A stretch of DNA of 64,000 nt from Burhinus oedicnemus (GCA_008921705.1 VFFE01007486.1:2233895-2297894); one strand, 5' to 3'. Shown: positions 24,401 through 37,129, numbered from the stretch's first letter. The notes: generated by a model not told the origin, from the letters alone. Program-made: numbers and translations.

Positions 24401-27209
24401 ACGTTGAAACATAACTGATTTAAACTGCAAGAGGTAGCCTTATTTCCAGTGTAATTCCTACTCTAGCAGATTACTTTCCCACCTGTCATACAACCAGGGC
24501 AACATACAAAAAGCTTTAGTTGGATGAGCACGGGTATGTCTAAATGTTTTAGAAGCATATCCCCTGAAAACGTCTTGTAAGTGAGCATCTATTTAATATT
24601 TGCTAGGGCAACTATGTTGCAGGTGTATGCACCACAGCTGCTGATGGCATATGCATAAGCAAAAAGACTGCACTCCTTTCTGATAGAATGGGGAGATGAA
24701 ATGCGCATTAAGCCAGTTCAGTGGCTGTCACTAAAAGGCTGTCCTTGCTTCTTCCCCTTTTTTCTGCCTGTCCCCTGCTCCCAGCCTCAAGGACCTGTCT
24801 TCTTGCTCTGCTTTTCCCTTGCTCTGGGGCTCACCAGGCTGGTTGGTGCTTAAGTTCACTACCCCAACAAAAAGCTATTAATGTGGTGTTTTGGGGTTTT
24901 TTTTTATGATTTTTTTTACTGGACTAGTGAGTTGAAACAGTTTGTTGTATGGCTAGGTGTATGTGTTCCAGTGCAGGTGCAAGGGAGGCCATGGGAGCAT
25001 GCAGCTGGAAGTGAGGGGAAGGAGATGTGGAGGGAGGACATCAGTCTTTCTGCAGCCTTGAGGTATTAGACTTGTTCAGCCCAGTATTGTGTAACTGCCA
25101 TATGATGCCCTAGGACAAAAATAACTGACCAATGCTTAATTTCAGGTTTAGACAGAAAAAATGAAGAGATCATAGAAGGATCACCTATTGTCTCTTGTTT
25201 CATGGGTTTAATTTCTTTGCTGCCTATAATTCAGCCTCTGTCTTATAAATAGCATCTAGTAGTTGCTGCAGAAAGCATTAGCAAATATATTTCATGTAAA
25301 CTGATTTTGTTCCATGAGTAATCATAGTGATCAGATTAGTTCTCAGTAGAATTTGTTATTTAATAAAGCTTTGTCAATAAAACATTCTGGTCAATATACC
25401 ACAGCATGCAAGTATGTGCACAAACCCATACAGGAACAAGTAGTTGGACTAAAATTGTTCACGTCACATTCCTGAAAGCTTTTTGAACTTGAAAATCCCA
25501 TTGGGAAATAGGACAAAACTGCTTCTTTCTTGTGGTCATTCAGTAGCTAATATAAAAAAATAATATTAATGATTAATAGTTAGTGAATAATCTACTAGCT
25601 GAAACATGTTTGCTATTGTTAAAAGACTGGCTTAAGGAAAAAGATATAAACAGCAGAAGGCTTATAAATAAGTCTGAACTCTACGAAGATTCCTGGCTTG
25701 GGTAAAACAGTGTCACTTCAAGTGTTTGAAGGGAGCTAAGCCAGTTAATATCAACTGAATGTCTTCCATTTTCACTGGGGACTAATATTTGACCAGCTGT
25801 AGCTCTAATAATTATGTAACTCATTAACATTTTACAAAATTATGTATTCAAATGGTGTTTGACCAGCTTGGTAAATAGCAAATTAATGTGAGCAATTCAA
25901 AGTATGTTCAGAGAATTCACACACACTGGGGGGAAAAAGAAAGCGCTTTCCACAAGTTTGGATTTTAGCCTTGTTCAGCAATATTAGGTAGCCTGCTTTT
26001 TGCTTCCCTGTACAGACCGGCTTGGCCTTCAAGTGAAACTGTTGGAATGCAGTCCTTGGGGTTGCCCAGTGATTTCGCACAATCCTTTCTCTCCTCACGC
26101 TGAAAAGGCTGCTCTGACGTTGCTCGCAGGCTCTTTAGCTGTCCTTTGTTCCCGCTGCAAAAGTAAAAGCAGGATAAAGCTTTGGCCGGATGAGGGTTAT
26201 GAAAGCATTTAGATTGACATGGAGCTTTGTTAGCTGACGTGTTTGAGGTAAGAAGCTATTAGGTAGTGGAGGGTAGGAAGGGAGTTTCCTTGATCAGCGT
26301 GGTTTCATCTGAAGCCTACAGAAAAGTAATAAATACTGGTTAGTCCTATCTTAATCTCTAATAGTTTCTGTCTTTCTATCGGCTGCTTCATAACATGACA
26401 TGAATATTTTAGTAGGGGTCTCTGAGGCCGGTCTCTGATGGGTATTTACCTCTAGCAGTGGAAGAGGTGACTCCTCCTGGGGAAATTTAACAGAGAGGGA
26501 AGGAGAGCGTGCGCACGGCTTCTGCAGTGCTGCAGGTCGCAGCCTGGCTGATAGCTGTGAGCTGCCAATGGAGACAGCGTTGTAGCAAGTGACAAGTTGT
26601 GAACAGAGATCCAAGCACGTGTCCTTTTTTGCCTGCTCCCCCCAGCAAGCGATACACTGGAGAAAGTCCAGGGCCGCTCTCCATCATGTTCATCTTCCCC
26701 TCTAGTTACTGCCTTAGATTACGATTACAAGCTTAAGGCCTAGCAGAATAGATTTCAAGCAGCACTTAATAACTCCATGGGTCCCAAATTCAACACAAAA
26801 TAAAAACGAAATGTAACTTAAAATATAGTCTCACCAAGTAGTGCTATATTGGACAACCTTCAGGCAAAAACCCACTATTTCTTCTTCTTGGCACATTGCT
26901 CTTTTACTTCACTGGCAGCATTCTGACAGGTTCTGTGGTGGAGAGAATGCAAAACAGTTCATGTGTGATTAAAGTTGGGGGTTTTTTTGAGTTTTACTGT
27001 TAACATTTTTTTTTCCAATTAATCACCTGCCTTTCTTTGGAGAAGAAAGAGAAAAAAAGTTTAAAATTTTTGGTTAATTCCAGCATTGAATTATTTTTAT
27101 TTTTTGAATGTGTAGTGTTAAATATTGCGGGCAACTGAGAAGATCAGTGCATAGCTCACCTAAGCCTTTGTTTGCTACAAGAATATATTGCAAGCAGAGT
27201 ACTTCTTTC
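21492..27209. other. AT-rich single-copy sequence, no gene seen
   Basis: No repeat family recognised. A short G/T-only stretch lies at 24882-24905. A GC-richer patch at about 26440-26690 is covered by short overlapping minus-strand frames without family resemblance. All open frames are below about 95 codons. Confidence 0.5.
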
Positions 27210-27234
27210 TTTTTTTTTTTTTTTTTTTTTTTTT
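27210..27234. repeat. T25 homopolymer
   Basis: Twenty-five consecutive T on the plus strand. If read as the poly(A) of a minus-strand insertion, a CATAAA-like word lies just inside it (complement of TTTATG near 27246). No recognisable transcript follows and no flanking duplication is obvious, so a mononucleotide repeat is the safer call. Confidence 0.85.
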
Positions 27235-29306
27235 GAAACAGCTTTTTTATGTAAAATACAAGTACCTGCTCTTACAGCCACTGAGCAAAATAAAAAAGGC
27301 TGCAAACTCAGGTTTGAGGGCAGAAAGTTTCTGGTGAGATTTGAAGTAAGTTTAATGCTGTCAATGGGGGTACTTGAAGGTACTTGGCCCTTTGAGGCAG
27401 TTAAATTGAGCAGTGCTGAGACAGGAAGGCATCTTAAATTGGCTCTTCCTCATGCTCCGATTCCTCCAGTTCCTCATTAGCGGCACAGCCTTATTTGCAA
27501 TCCTGGCTGGTTTCTCATACCATGCTCGTGTGCTCACTGTACGTGTACCTCTGGCTATCAGTACTCCAGTGGTCCTGGAGGCACGCTAATCTCTCTCTAC
27601 CAATAATAACTCTGCTTATAAGATTGCCTTCTAGTTGAAATAGTAGCCCTTGGGTTCTGCTGGAGAAATCTTACAGTGTACTTCATTGGATTCTGTTAAT
27701 TGGTGTGGCTTAAAAAGAAAGAAAAAAAAAAAAAGCTTAGACTTCAGCAATAAAAATGAACGATGCGCAGCTGTGAGGCTAGGACTGATAAGGATATGAT
27801 TGGTGTGTTTGCTCTGAATTTTCATGGATACAAACAGCTTTGAGCTGGAAAGACAGAGTTCAGGAGCAGCTGGCTGTGTGTAAGCCCAGACTTTCTGAGG
27901 TTAAGGGAATGCATTAAACCCTCTGGGTAAGCTAGTCGTGTGCACAGAGATAGGCGCCTTTAGAAAAAACTTAGAAAAAACCCAACCAACCTTGCCCTCC
28001 TTCTCCCTGTAGCGTATCCACAGATAAGAACCTCACTCTTCTCAAAAATAGAGGTTAATAGCAAGTCTGAGGGACGGGTAATATTGTAAATTGTCTTTTT
28101 TTCAGAAAACAAAAGCATGTTATATACTTGCTGCTTTTTGTGCTTGTTCTCTGTGAGTACTGGAGTTCTCGGGCTCAATCCCTTTTCAGGAAAAGTACAC
28201 TCTAGAAATGTGCTCTTGATCAGTGGAGTCGCAAGTTATGCCTTTGTGTTGTGAGAACACTCAATAAAGCAGAAAGGTTCATTGGAAATCTTTTCCAGAG
28301 ATTCAGTACAAATCTTTTAAAATGATTCAGGAAGTGTATCTGTCTCCACTAAGGATGGACATGGGAGGAAGCACATTTAGACTTTGCACTCAGATAGTGG
28401 ATTTTCCAGAAACATAAATGTCCTAAAGTTCTCTTTTCCCATTCTGTTGTCCTACTACTTTCCTTTGATCTTGCTTAATCTCTGATGAGTAGCTACGGCT
28501 TGTGGATGTAATCAGAGAAAAGAACTACCTGAGTGATTGGCTTTTGTGTTTTTAGCAAAATGAGTGACATCTGTGCAATATAAATGGGTTGCCATTCATA
28601 TTGAGCATTCCTTGCTACTCTGTTTCAGGATAATCATCTACGTGGGCATAAAATGTTGACTCTAAGGAAACGCTTGCTACCACGTTCGGGCTGGTTACTT
28701 GGGGAACAAGTGCAGTTCTTCCCCTTTCCTTTCTTCTACTTCCCTCTGAGTGTTAGAGGAAGACTTGATAAAGATCAAGAACTAAAAGACCTGTGGGTTA
28801 AAGGTGGTTTTGAGGAGCTTAGGGCTGGATTGCCCAAACCCATGGTGCTGCTGATCTGGAAGTGTTACGGTGAGTTTGTCTTCTGCTGTGCTACAGAGCG
28901 TGATTCAAACTGGAGTAGCACTCAGTTCGTAAGTGGAGAGCTGATACAGTCTGCTCAGTGACCATGGGAGACCAAGCTAAACACGCCTGCCAAAATGTCC
29001 CTTCCTTAGAGAAGTTCATCCACCTCCATTTAATCATTTTATGAGATAAAACCAGATGTCTTAGCAGTGCTTGGTTTTTAGTGACACTTTTTTTTTTTCC
29101 CCTACAGCTGGATTCAGGTTGCAGGAGCCCTGCTCCTGCATATAGTTGGGTATTTTGAACTTTTCATTGACATAAGGGCTGTTATAAGGTGTCTTTAGGC
29201 ATTTGGTAGGATAAATTCTCCAATCCTATCAGTGGTCCTCTTAGAGGTGGTAATATATTTTCATCCTGTTTGCCCAAACTCAAATTAGTACCTTCCATAC
29301 AGAGGC
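27235..29306. other. Single-copy sequence, no gene seen
   Basis: No exon or repeat family recognised. Open frames of about 100 codons at 27172-27480 and 28653-28961 on the plus strand lack domains and look like chance. Confidence 0.5.
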
Positions 29307-29354
29307 AGGAGGGAAGAAAAAAAAAGGGGGGGGGGGAAGGGAAAAAAAAAAAAG
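29307..29354. repeat. 48-nt homopurine tract with G11 run
   Basis: An unbroken purine stretch on the plus strand: A-rich, then 11 G at 29326-29336, then A-rich again. The A-G11-A arrangement has local mirror symmetry around the G run, the kind of sequence able to form intramolecular triplex DNA. Confidence 0.85.
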
Positions 29355-32300
29355 TACTTGTTACAAATATTTTAAATCACAAAAAAAAAGCTTTTCTAAA
29401 AGCAATCAGAATGTGCTTTAAGCTATGAATATTCCCTAGCGAGGCACTGAGTATATGCTAAAAATGTACACCTCTTCTTTGCAAGAGAAAGTAATAACAT
29501 CACTTTGTGAAAAATCCTGAGTATCTGAAAAGTATTTCCATTCTTTGTGTCTTTACAAAGATGTATTTAACAAGAAAAAAAATCTAACCAAACCCAAGAG
29601 TGAGTTTCCAAATGTGGCTCGCTGCATGGCTGCCTGAATGCCAGTGCTGGCTGGAGGGAAGGGGTAAGCAAAGGTATGAACAGCCAAGAGAGCAAGGATG
29701 GGACCACCAATTTTAACACCAACCCACAAACCCCTGCAACCCACTCATTTAAAATAATTATGAAACTGAAGAGACAGCTTTAGGATAGCACTAAGGAGAC
29801 ATAGCCACAGGCTACTGCTGAAAGAGGCAGTCCTGCTTCTCTGCTCATTCCTGCTGTGCTACGTGCTCAGCTGCTTCCCTTGTTCCAGCACTAGCACTTA
29901 GCTGACCCCACTGCAGACCTGTTCAGGCATCTCACTCAGCAAAGAGGTATAACATCTGCAAGAAAATGAATGGTCTTTCTCTTTGATTTTCTGAACCAGA
30001 GTGTTACAGGTGCAGGGCAAAGCAGGGAGTATGAACATACAACAAGGGACACATTGATTAATTACGGGCAGTGGAAAACTATGAGGGATTTAGCTGTGGA
30101 GTAAAATGCAGACAGAGGGGATAGCTCTGTGGATTTGAGTCAAAGCAAGAAATTGAATTTGGGTGTCCCACCTGCCGTTAATGAACACAGCTATCTAACT
30201 GTTGACTAATTTGAAGAACGAGTTGGTATGCATGAGGGTGACAACTAGGAAAAAAAAAATTTGTTTTTAACTGTGTTATAATTTTGTCAGAGATTGAATC
30301 TCTGTTATATAAAATGTCATAGTTAAGTGTTTTGTTACTCATTTCCCTCCTTCTTGATACATAGCTTCTTTTTTCGGACTTGCATTTATGCACGCCACGT
30401 GTAGGACATGGAAGATGCTCACATTATTTCAGTACACACTCTAGTCTCGGGCTAATTTCTATTTCTAAGAGTTTCCTAGCTATACCTTTAGCTACTACAG
30501 TTAAAATGGAAAAGATGTTAAATTTGAGGATCAAATTCTGTAGCTCACAGTGGATCTGAAGCATTTGTTTGTTTTTTTTTTTTTTTATTGCTACTAAACA
30601 CGAAAAAATTAGGGAGTTCTGCATATTACTGTTGTGCTAAAATTACTTTTTACAGACTTCTTGCTTTGGCTTGTTTTGTACAGCAAAAGTTTTTGCTGGA
30701 CATTTGGTCTTCAGCATGTAGTGTAAGGTTTTCTCTTTAGACATTATTAGCACCTTTTTATGCCCTGTCTTTATTAACTGTACAAGCAGATGGACAATTT
30801 TGTCTAATTGTCTTTAATTTAGCCTAAGTTTGATTGCTGGCCAAGTACTCATCACCTGTGGATCAGACTTGGCAGCCCTTTTGTTTCTCGGCCAGATATT
30901 TTGTTCACAGGATTATTTCCTTTTGAAAGGCCACGCCAAAGTACAGCTGAAAAGCAAATAAAACACACCACTGGATTTCAAATAGCAAAGAACTGCTGAA
31001 CATGTAATTTCTCTTGTTTTGGTCCTTTTAGGATCGTTATTCACTGCTTTTATTGGCATAACTGCCAAAGACTAGGACATAAACAATTAGCTGGAAATCA
31101 TAATTTTATTTTTTTTTTCTTTCCCTTCCCTGCATACAGGAAGTTTAGCACAGTACATCCCGTTCTCTTAGGATGGACCTCTGCTTTGCTTATTGTTCTT
31201 CATTTTCTTAAATAATAATAATTAGTATGTCATAAGCTAGTAAGAGTTGTATGAGACAAAAACATTGTTGTAATACAGTCAATAGCACAAGCTTGTTTTT
31301 TTTGTAAAAACACCCTGGATTGGACCCAACTCCACTGTTCCTTACAGCAGTCTAATTTCATTGGAGTAACGTCTCCTATCTCTTGTTTACAATCACTGAA
31401 GCTGAGTGAGAGGTCTCATATTTTTCCAGTAAAATTGTCCCTGAGGGTGTTTTGCTCTCCTTGTCCATTGTAGGGCAGTTGCCAGTGCATGTGGAAGAGA
31501 TGGTTAGTAAATAGAGACAATCTAACCGGGCATCCGCTCGTCTAAATCACAGCGATGCTGGCTGATGTGGCGGCTTTGTGTCATCAGAAGATCACTTGAT
31601 ACTAGACTGAATCTCAAAGGTCCTGTCACACTTGTGTAGATCACTCAGTCTGGGTGATATAGTGTAAATTGATTGAAATGAAGAAGGGGATCTGGGCTTA
31701 ACACTGAAAAGGCGATTAGTTTTTGCTATCTGTTTGAACAATGGGGTAAGCATGATATCTTCATGATATGCAGCAAGACAGGGACAGAGAACTAACTCCA
31801 AACTTCTCTAAAGAAAATAACTGTTTTAGGTTTCTATCATTATTAATTTTATTACCTGAAACAGGCCTTATGTAGGAACAGTTTAAGCAAGTAAAAGGAT
31901 ATTCTACTTTTTTCTTTAATATTCCTCGCTTATATCTTAGGATATTAAAGATATAACAAATCCCTCTGAATAGGACTCATACCTACCATAGCGGTGGTAT
32001 TAAATTCATAAAATGGTCATTTACCTCTTTGTCTTGGGAAATCTTTTGTCTACTTCAGCCACAACTCTGGAAAGCAAGATGTCATATATAGCTGTTCTAG
32101 CCAACAGTTCCTACAGATGGTACTAAACAAATATTCCACCTAGGAGCACTTTTCATAAGGCAGTTTTTATACTGGTCAACATGATACTTCTCAGTAACAG
32201 GTTTGTGTATGTCACTCCTTTTTCAAGTTGACCTGGAAAAATTCATTATGCTCCTCATCTCACTAAGCCTAACCCTTTCTACCCATCACTGATCTTTTAC

Positions 32301-32519
32301 TTTGCCCCACTAGTTCAGGTCTCACTACCCCTCTTTTATTACACTCTTGTGATCCACCGTACCTCCCTGGAGTCTACCTTTCCTTGGCCTGGCAGAAGCA
32401 CTGTCTTTGCCTGTCCAGCTTGGGGATGGTTTGCTTCTCCTTGCTTTGCTTGACTCTAGCAGGTTAATAAAGCTTTTTAACCATCTCTGAACCAGGCTAC
32501 TCAGCACTCTGTTTTCTCA
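29355..32519. other. AT-rich single-copy sequence, no gene seen
   Basis: No repeat family or exon recognised. Contains a T15 run at 30572-30586. Open frames are below about 75 codons. Confidence 0.5.
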
Positions 32520-32689
32520 GAATCACAGCAAAGGTGGCTAGAAGGGACCTCTTGAAACCCAACCTTTCCCTCAAAGAGCGATTATTGCCACTGCTAGTTC
32601 TGATTTTGAAAACTGCCTAGGATGGAGATTTGCAGTCCCTCTGGGTACCCTGGGTAACCAACCTGCCTCGGTGCTGCATAGCCCTCTTC

Positions 32690-32764
32690 GGTTTTGTGGT
32701 TGTGGTGTTTTTTGTGGTGGGGTTTTTTTTGTGGTGGTGGGTTGTTTTTTTTTTTTTTTGTTTT
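32690..32764. repeat. G/T-only tract inside CR1
   Basis: Seventy-five nucleotides of pure G and T on the plus strand, with GTGGTGG words and a T15-class run at the right end. It sits inside the CR1 copy, immediately before its TCTCCTGATGTC word. Confidence 0.9.
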
Positions 32765-32839
32765 CTCCTGATGTCCTAATGCTTAGCTTGTGGCTCTTGT
32801 CCACGTTTAGCTTGCTTATCACTACCCGCAAGAGTCTGA

Positions 32840-32868
32840 CTTCTACTACTTTCACACAGTAGTAGAAG
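32840..32868. repeat. 11-bp-arm stem-loop within CR1 remnant
   Basis: CTTCTACTACT (32840-32850) pairs perfectly with AGTAGTAGAAG (32858-32868) across a 7-nt loop. Part of this region resembles the CR1 3' end, so the symmetry may have arisen by mutation of that copy. Confidence 0.8.
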
Positions 32869-32882
32869 CTCAATATGGAGCC

Positions 32883-35800
32883 ATTGGCAATGGCTCTTTG
32901 TTGAGCATGCAAAAGTGTAGCTAACCTCACATTTAATTTATGTATTTCAGCTGAGACGTGTTCATGCCTCTACTCCAAGATGTCTTGTCTATGTAGTAGA
33001 AACAATGCTTTAAAATTGTCAATTCCTCTAGCTTGCTTGCAGCCCAACAATGATCTTGAACCATTCAGGACCTGTCTTTGCTATAGAAAACAAAGATTTC
33101 TGGCAATGGGAATGTTAGTCAGGAATCTTTAAGGACAAATTCGCTGACAAATATGGTTTCTTCAGATGAAAGAACCTGGGGCAGGTAAAACTATGTTGTC
33201 AAAACTGTTGTTTTCATGGGTGTGGTTTCTTGTCCAGGAAAGAAGCCTTGAAAAGGCAGGATTAGCCACCATACAGAGTAACCTGAGCCAGGCTGCAGGT
33301 TTCTGGTATTAGATGCATTTACACTGAGATATTTGGAGTTATACAACAATATCACTGGCAAAGCAGTTCTGCTATAGTCCTGGTCTCAAGGTTTATAAAC
33401 CCTTCTTTTCACTAACTTGTGCATTTACTGTTGCCAACAAAGGACCACTCTTTGAAAGAGTTCCTTTGTTAGTGGGGTCAATGAGTTAGAGCATCTGGGA
33501 AGGAAGCAAGGTACTTCGAGTGCTGTCCTGAACCCCTTCCATTAGAGAAGCACCAATACATGGTAACTGTCATAAAAGCCCATTTTAACTTAAAAAGCTT
33601 CTCTGATTAGTCAATCTTTTCTCCATTTATCCTGGAAGATACAATGAGCTACAGTGGAAGAGAAAGCCTGAAATGGGTCAGTTGTTTACAGTGCATTCAG
33701 CTTTCTTTTGTGTCTGATAAGATTTTTATTTAGTTTTTATATGATTAAAATAAAAGACAGAGGAAGCTGCCAGGGGGAAGAGCCCAGGATTTTGGGTAAC
33801 TGCTTTTAGCGACATAAAAATAGTACTGAAGCAAGGCTACCAGATATTTAAGCCTTGCTGGAACAAACCCAATTTTAAAAAGACATTTCTAAGCTGTTTA
33901 ATAGTCTATTTGTTCCCCAGATTCCTGTTTTCACACCTCCTTATTGACATAAGGATATGGATGGGGTCAGTAGCAATTTGGGAAAGAAAGCAGAACAAAT
34001 TTCCTGATCGCCATGTGATAGTACATCTGTCGTTTCAATTTAAGCCAGCATCTGAAGCTACTGCATTTGTAGGCATTTGGCCAGATTCTGATCTAACTGG
34101 CATCAATTTTAGACTTGTGCAACTACTCTGTAAATCAGGGTAACTCCAGTGTAGTCAGCCGTATAAGAGGAGAATAAGGCCTATTTTTACTGGGTCAGCC
34201 TTTTTTATATACTGTTTGTAGAGTCTCAGCAATTCAGCTTAGTCTCATAGTTGCTTCTTATCTGTTGCAATTAATCTGCTTGAACTCTTTCTCTGCGGTG
34301 TTCCAGTTTACTCAAAGGTTGGGTGTAGAAGACAGGACGCTATCACTTGTGATCTGTATCTTGAGGCACCATTATAATCGGTTATGTTTTGAAGGTTGTC
34401 TTTATGGGGTCCAAGAAAAATTTTAATGTAAGGAGGCCTTAGTGCAAGCAATTAAGTCGTAGATAAAATGTTCGTGTACAGTAAGAGAAGTGCTCTAATA
34501 CATGGCCTAATCATGAGTCTAATTCAAACAAGTAGTTGGGGGTGTATAACCCCCACAAGTCTGCCAATTGCTTTGTGATCCATGATGTCTGTTCTGACTA
34601 GGACTGAATGGTTTTGGCGGGGGAGGGGGGTGACAAAAAAGCAGTGTTGATTTATCTGGTCATAGGGAACTATGCGTTGTAACATTGTTCCCAACAGGAA
34701 ACTGAGACTAAGAACTGGGCTTTCCATCTTGAAACTCAAGTAAATCCAGTTGTGGAGGTGAACTGGAGTGTGGACATGGCAGAAATAAACTAGATTCTGG
34801 CTGAATAACCAATGTGGGATAACTTACCTAATTCCAAACAACTTGGTTCAATAGGTTTGATTAATGCAATAAATAAGAAAATATAACTCATTTGGAAGGG
34901 AAATAATTGAGAATAAACAGAGTTATATTGCCACAAAATATCCCAAAGGGGTTAGTGTGACTGTTTATTAGATTTCACTGGGAGAACTTGGAACAACAGC
35001 CCTTTTAGAGTTATTGGCCAGGTCAGTGACACTGCTTGTGCGGATCAATACAGAATGCACATTATTACAGGCAGTCCTTAAGTGGCACAACTGTCTGAAT
35101 CTTAAATGCTAAATGACAAAAAATGGCAAAATCTGATAATAGGAATATTTCTAAAGGCACAAAACGGCACATGAAAGAAACTGTCGTGTCAGAAGTCGGT
35201 AAATCACAGTGGTCCACTGTCATCTTTCAGTGTGACATCCTTTCAGTTTAATCTTGATTTAGGCAATTTTTTTTGTCCTCAGCGTATGTTTGTTCTTATT
35301 CTGCAGCTAGAAGAGACCCATGTAAATCTCTGAGAGTTTTGCTAGGGCTCTGTGCAGGTGCAGCTCATTGTCATGTGTTGCACTGAATGGCAGATATTGC
35401 AGGGACTAATTGTTTTCACTGAACACCATGTCATCTCCTCGCTGCATTTTGTACTCACTTATTTTACCGCTCCTAAAAAGTAATTTTATAAGTTCTTAGG
35501 ATAAGAAACATAGCTAATGAGACTTTCAATTAATTCAGAGATTTTTCTTCCAGGTTATTCTGTGTGCTATTGGTGCTATAATACTTTCTGTATTTTGCAG
35601 TTTTCTAAACAGAGATAACCATAGCCTTAATTGCAGTTTTTTGAGGAATAGGAAAGTCACATGATCATCTTCATTATCATTGATACTACATGTTAAAAAA
35701 AAAATCTTGCCAAAGGGTGAAGGTGTCTTGTTTCTTTCTTTTTTTTTTATGTTGTTTTTCTTAGTTTCAGAGTTCTTATTTGCTTTCTAGTTTCTGAGAC

Positions 35801-36044
35801 TTTAATAGCTCAAATCCTTATTCTTTTCTTTGCAGTCAAGTAACTAAGCGTGTATCTCTTGAAAACAAAAGCTAAGCTTTTCGTATCATCTCATCTGTTC
35901 AGGAGCTGGTACCCCAATTAAAAAGTGCAGTTGAAAGTCTCAATATTTGACATTCACGTTTTTCTTCAGTCAGCTTCGCTATTTTATTCTTGAGGTGTGT
36001 ATTGATTTTCATTTAAACATGAACATATTAAGACTACTCACAGG
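32883..36044. other. AT-rich single-copy sequence, no gene seen
   Basis: No exon or repeat family recognised. It contains the imperfect hairpin at 33436-33470, annotated separately, and a G-rich stretch near 34616-34630 that has too few G runs for a canonical quadruplex. Confidence 0.5.
33436..33470. repeat. Imperfect inverted repeat, 16 paired positions
   Basis: AACAAAGGA (33436-33444) pairs with TCCTTTGTT (33462-33470), and ACTCTTT (33447-33453) pairs with AAAGAGT (33455-33461). A 2-nt CC bulge lies on the left arm and a single G at the centre. The innermost pairs must open in a real hairpin. It is too short on its own for a typical microRNA precursor. Confidence 0.8.
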
Positions 36045-36097
36045 AAAATTATGTTTAATTTAGAACATAATTTTGAATTTAATTTTGAAAATTAAAT
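36045..36097. repeat. Two adjacent AT-rich stem-loops
   Basis: First hairpin: AAAATTATGTT (36045-36055) pairs with AACATAATTTT (36064-36074) across an 8-nt loop. Second: ATTTAATTTT (36077-36086) pairs with AAAATTAAAT (36088-36097) around a single G. Only two bases separate them. The sequence is AT-rich, so chance is more likely than for GC-containing palindromes, but the pairing is perfect in both. Confidence 0.85.
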
Positions 36098-37104
36098 AAT
36101 GCTTTGAGTGCTGTATTCAGAAATCGAATGGTTCTCTGTCCATTTAAATTCTTTTTTTTTTCCTTACCTTTCATCTTTCAACCTTTCCATCTGGATTACA
36201 CTAATAGTTAGCTCCAGACAGTACACCAAATGATCATACCAGATAAAATTAAAAAGGTGGTCTTAAGGGTGTCATGATCTTAAAAATATGTATGTCCTGG
36301 AGACTTTAATCTTGCTCAAGGTAAGAGCTGAGTATCTGTGTGGTAACCTGCAGGCAGAATGTAGATGTGTGTGGAAAATATCCTAATGACATGGAAGAAG
36401 TTCCTCCTGTAGGAGGGGAAGAGCAACTATATATTTTGCAATCACAACGGGAGTAGCTTGGGTCATTTCCCGAAAGAGAGATCAGCATTGATAGCTGTGG
36501 GCCTTTTCACTAAATGGTCCAAAACTGATCCTGTAAGGAATCAGAGACTGGATCAGTAGCAAATGTTTGACTGGGCGTGCTTTACCCATATGCAGGGTCC
36601 TAGGTCCATTGCAAACAGATCAATTTTGAATCCAGGACATTTCAGCAGTTTTTCTGAGTGTCTTTGTATTGCAGCAAACTTGTGCAGTCTTTGGACACCT
36701 ACAGTGGGAGGATGGAAATATTTGGATTGTTTCTAGGAGGTGAGTTTACTGTCTTGGCAGAGCAAGATCAAAGGGATGAGAACTAGTATGCTCTCATCCT
36801 TAGGGTGACTCTGAGGACGACCACAACAAGAGTACACATCCAGGGTTTGGTACAGACCTAAATAGAAAGAAAGAAGAAATCAGCAGGGAGCATGACAAAT
36901 GTGGTTCCTTTTCACGTGATCAGTAAAGCTAATATTTTTCATGTGATTACCACCATCACCTTTGGTTTGGGATATCTGCCATAAGAAAAAATAATCTATA
37001 CTCCAGTAATCTTCATTTTTGGCCATATGCAAGGAACCCTCGCAGGTTTCCTGCAGAGTAATTCTGAAGAAATACAAAGGAATTTGAGTTAAACAAATTG
37101 AACT

Positions 37105-37127
37105 TGGAAAAGCTCACAGCTTTTCCA
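37105..37127. repeat. 10-bp perfect stem-loop abutting a G4 motif
   Basis: TGGAAAAGCT (37105-37114) pairs perfectly with AGCTTTTCCA (37118-37127) across a CAC loop. The quadruplex motif starts 3 bases to the right. Confidence 0.9.
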
Positions 37128-37129
37128 GT

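Larger units (their letters stand above)
32520..32882 (-). mobile_element. Old CR1 LINE 3' fragment interrupted by G/T tract
   Basis: In reverse complement this resembles a diverged avian CR1 3' end. The left edge has AATCACAG followed by an AGAAGGGACCTCTTGA word, a decayed form of the common GGAAGGGACCTCTGGAGA-type 3' end. Further right, GGATGGAGATTTGCAG and TGGCTCTTGTCCA-type words align with the CR1 3' region. A 75-nt G/T tract (32690-32764) interrupts it near where related copies have a short A run and T run before CCTGATGTC. The match is weaker than for the other copies, and the right edge is uncertain. Confidence 0.65.

Noticed and set aside
32571..32930. 119-codon minus-strand frame
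   Set aside because: Runs through a CR1 remnant and the G/T tract; the Lys/Thr/Pro stretch is the tract read in reverse.
34616..34630. G-rich stretch as quadruplex
   Set aside because: Only two long G runs plus a GG; does not meet the four-run rule.
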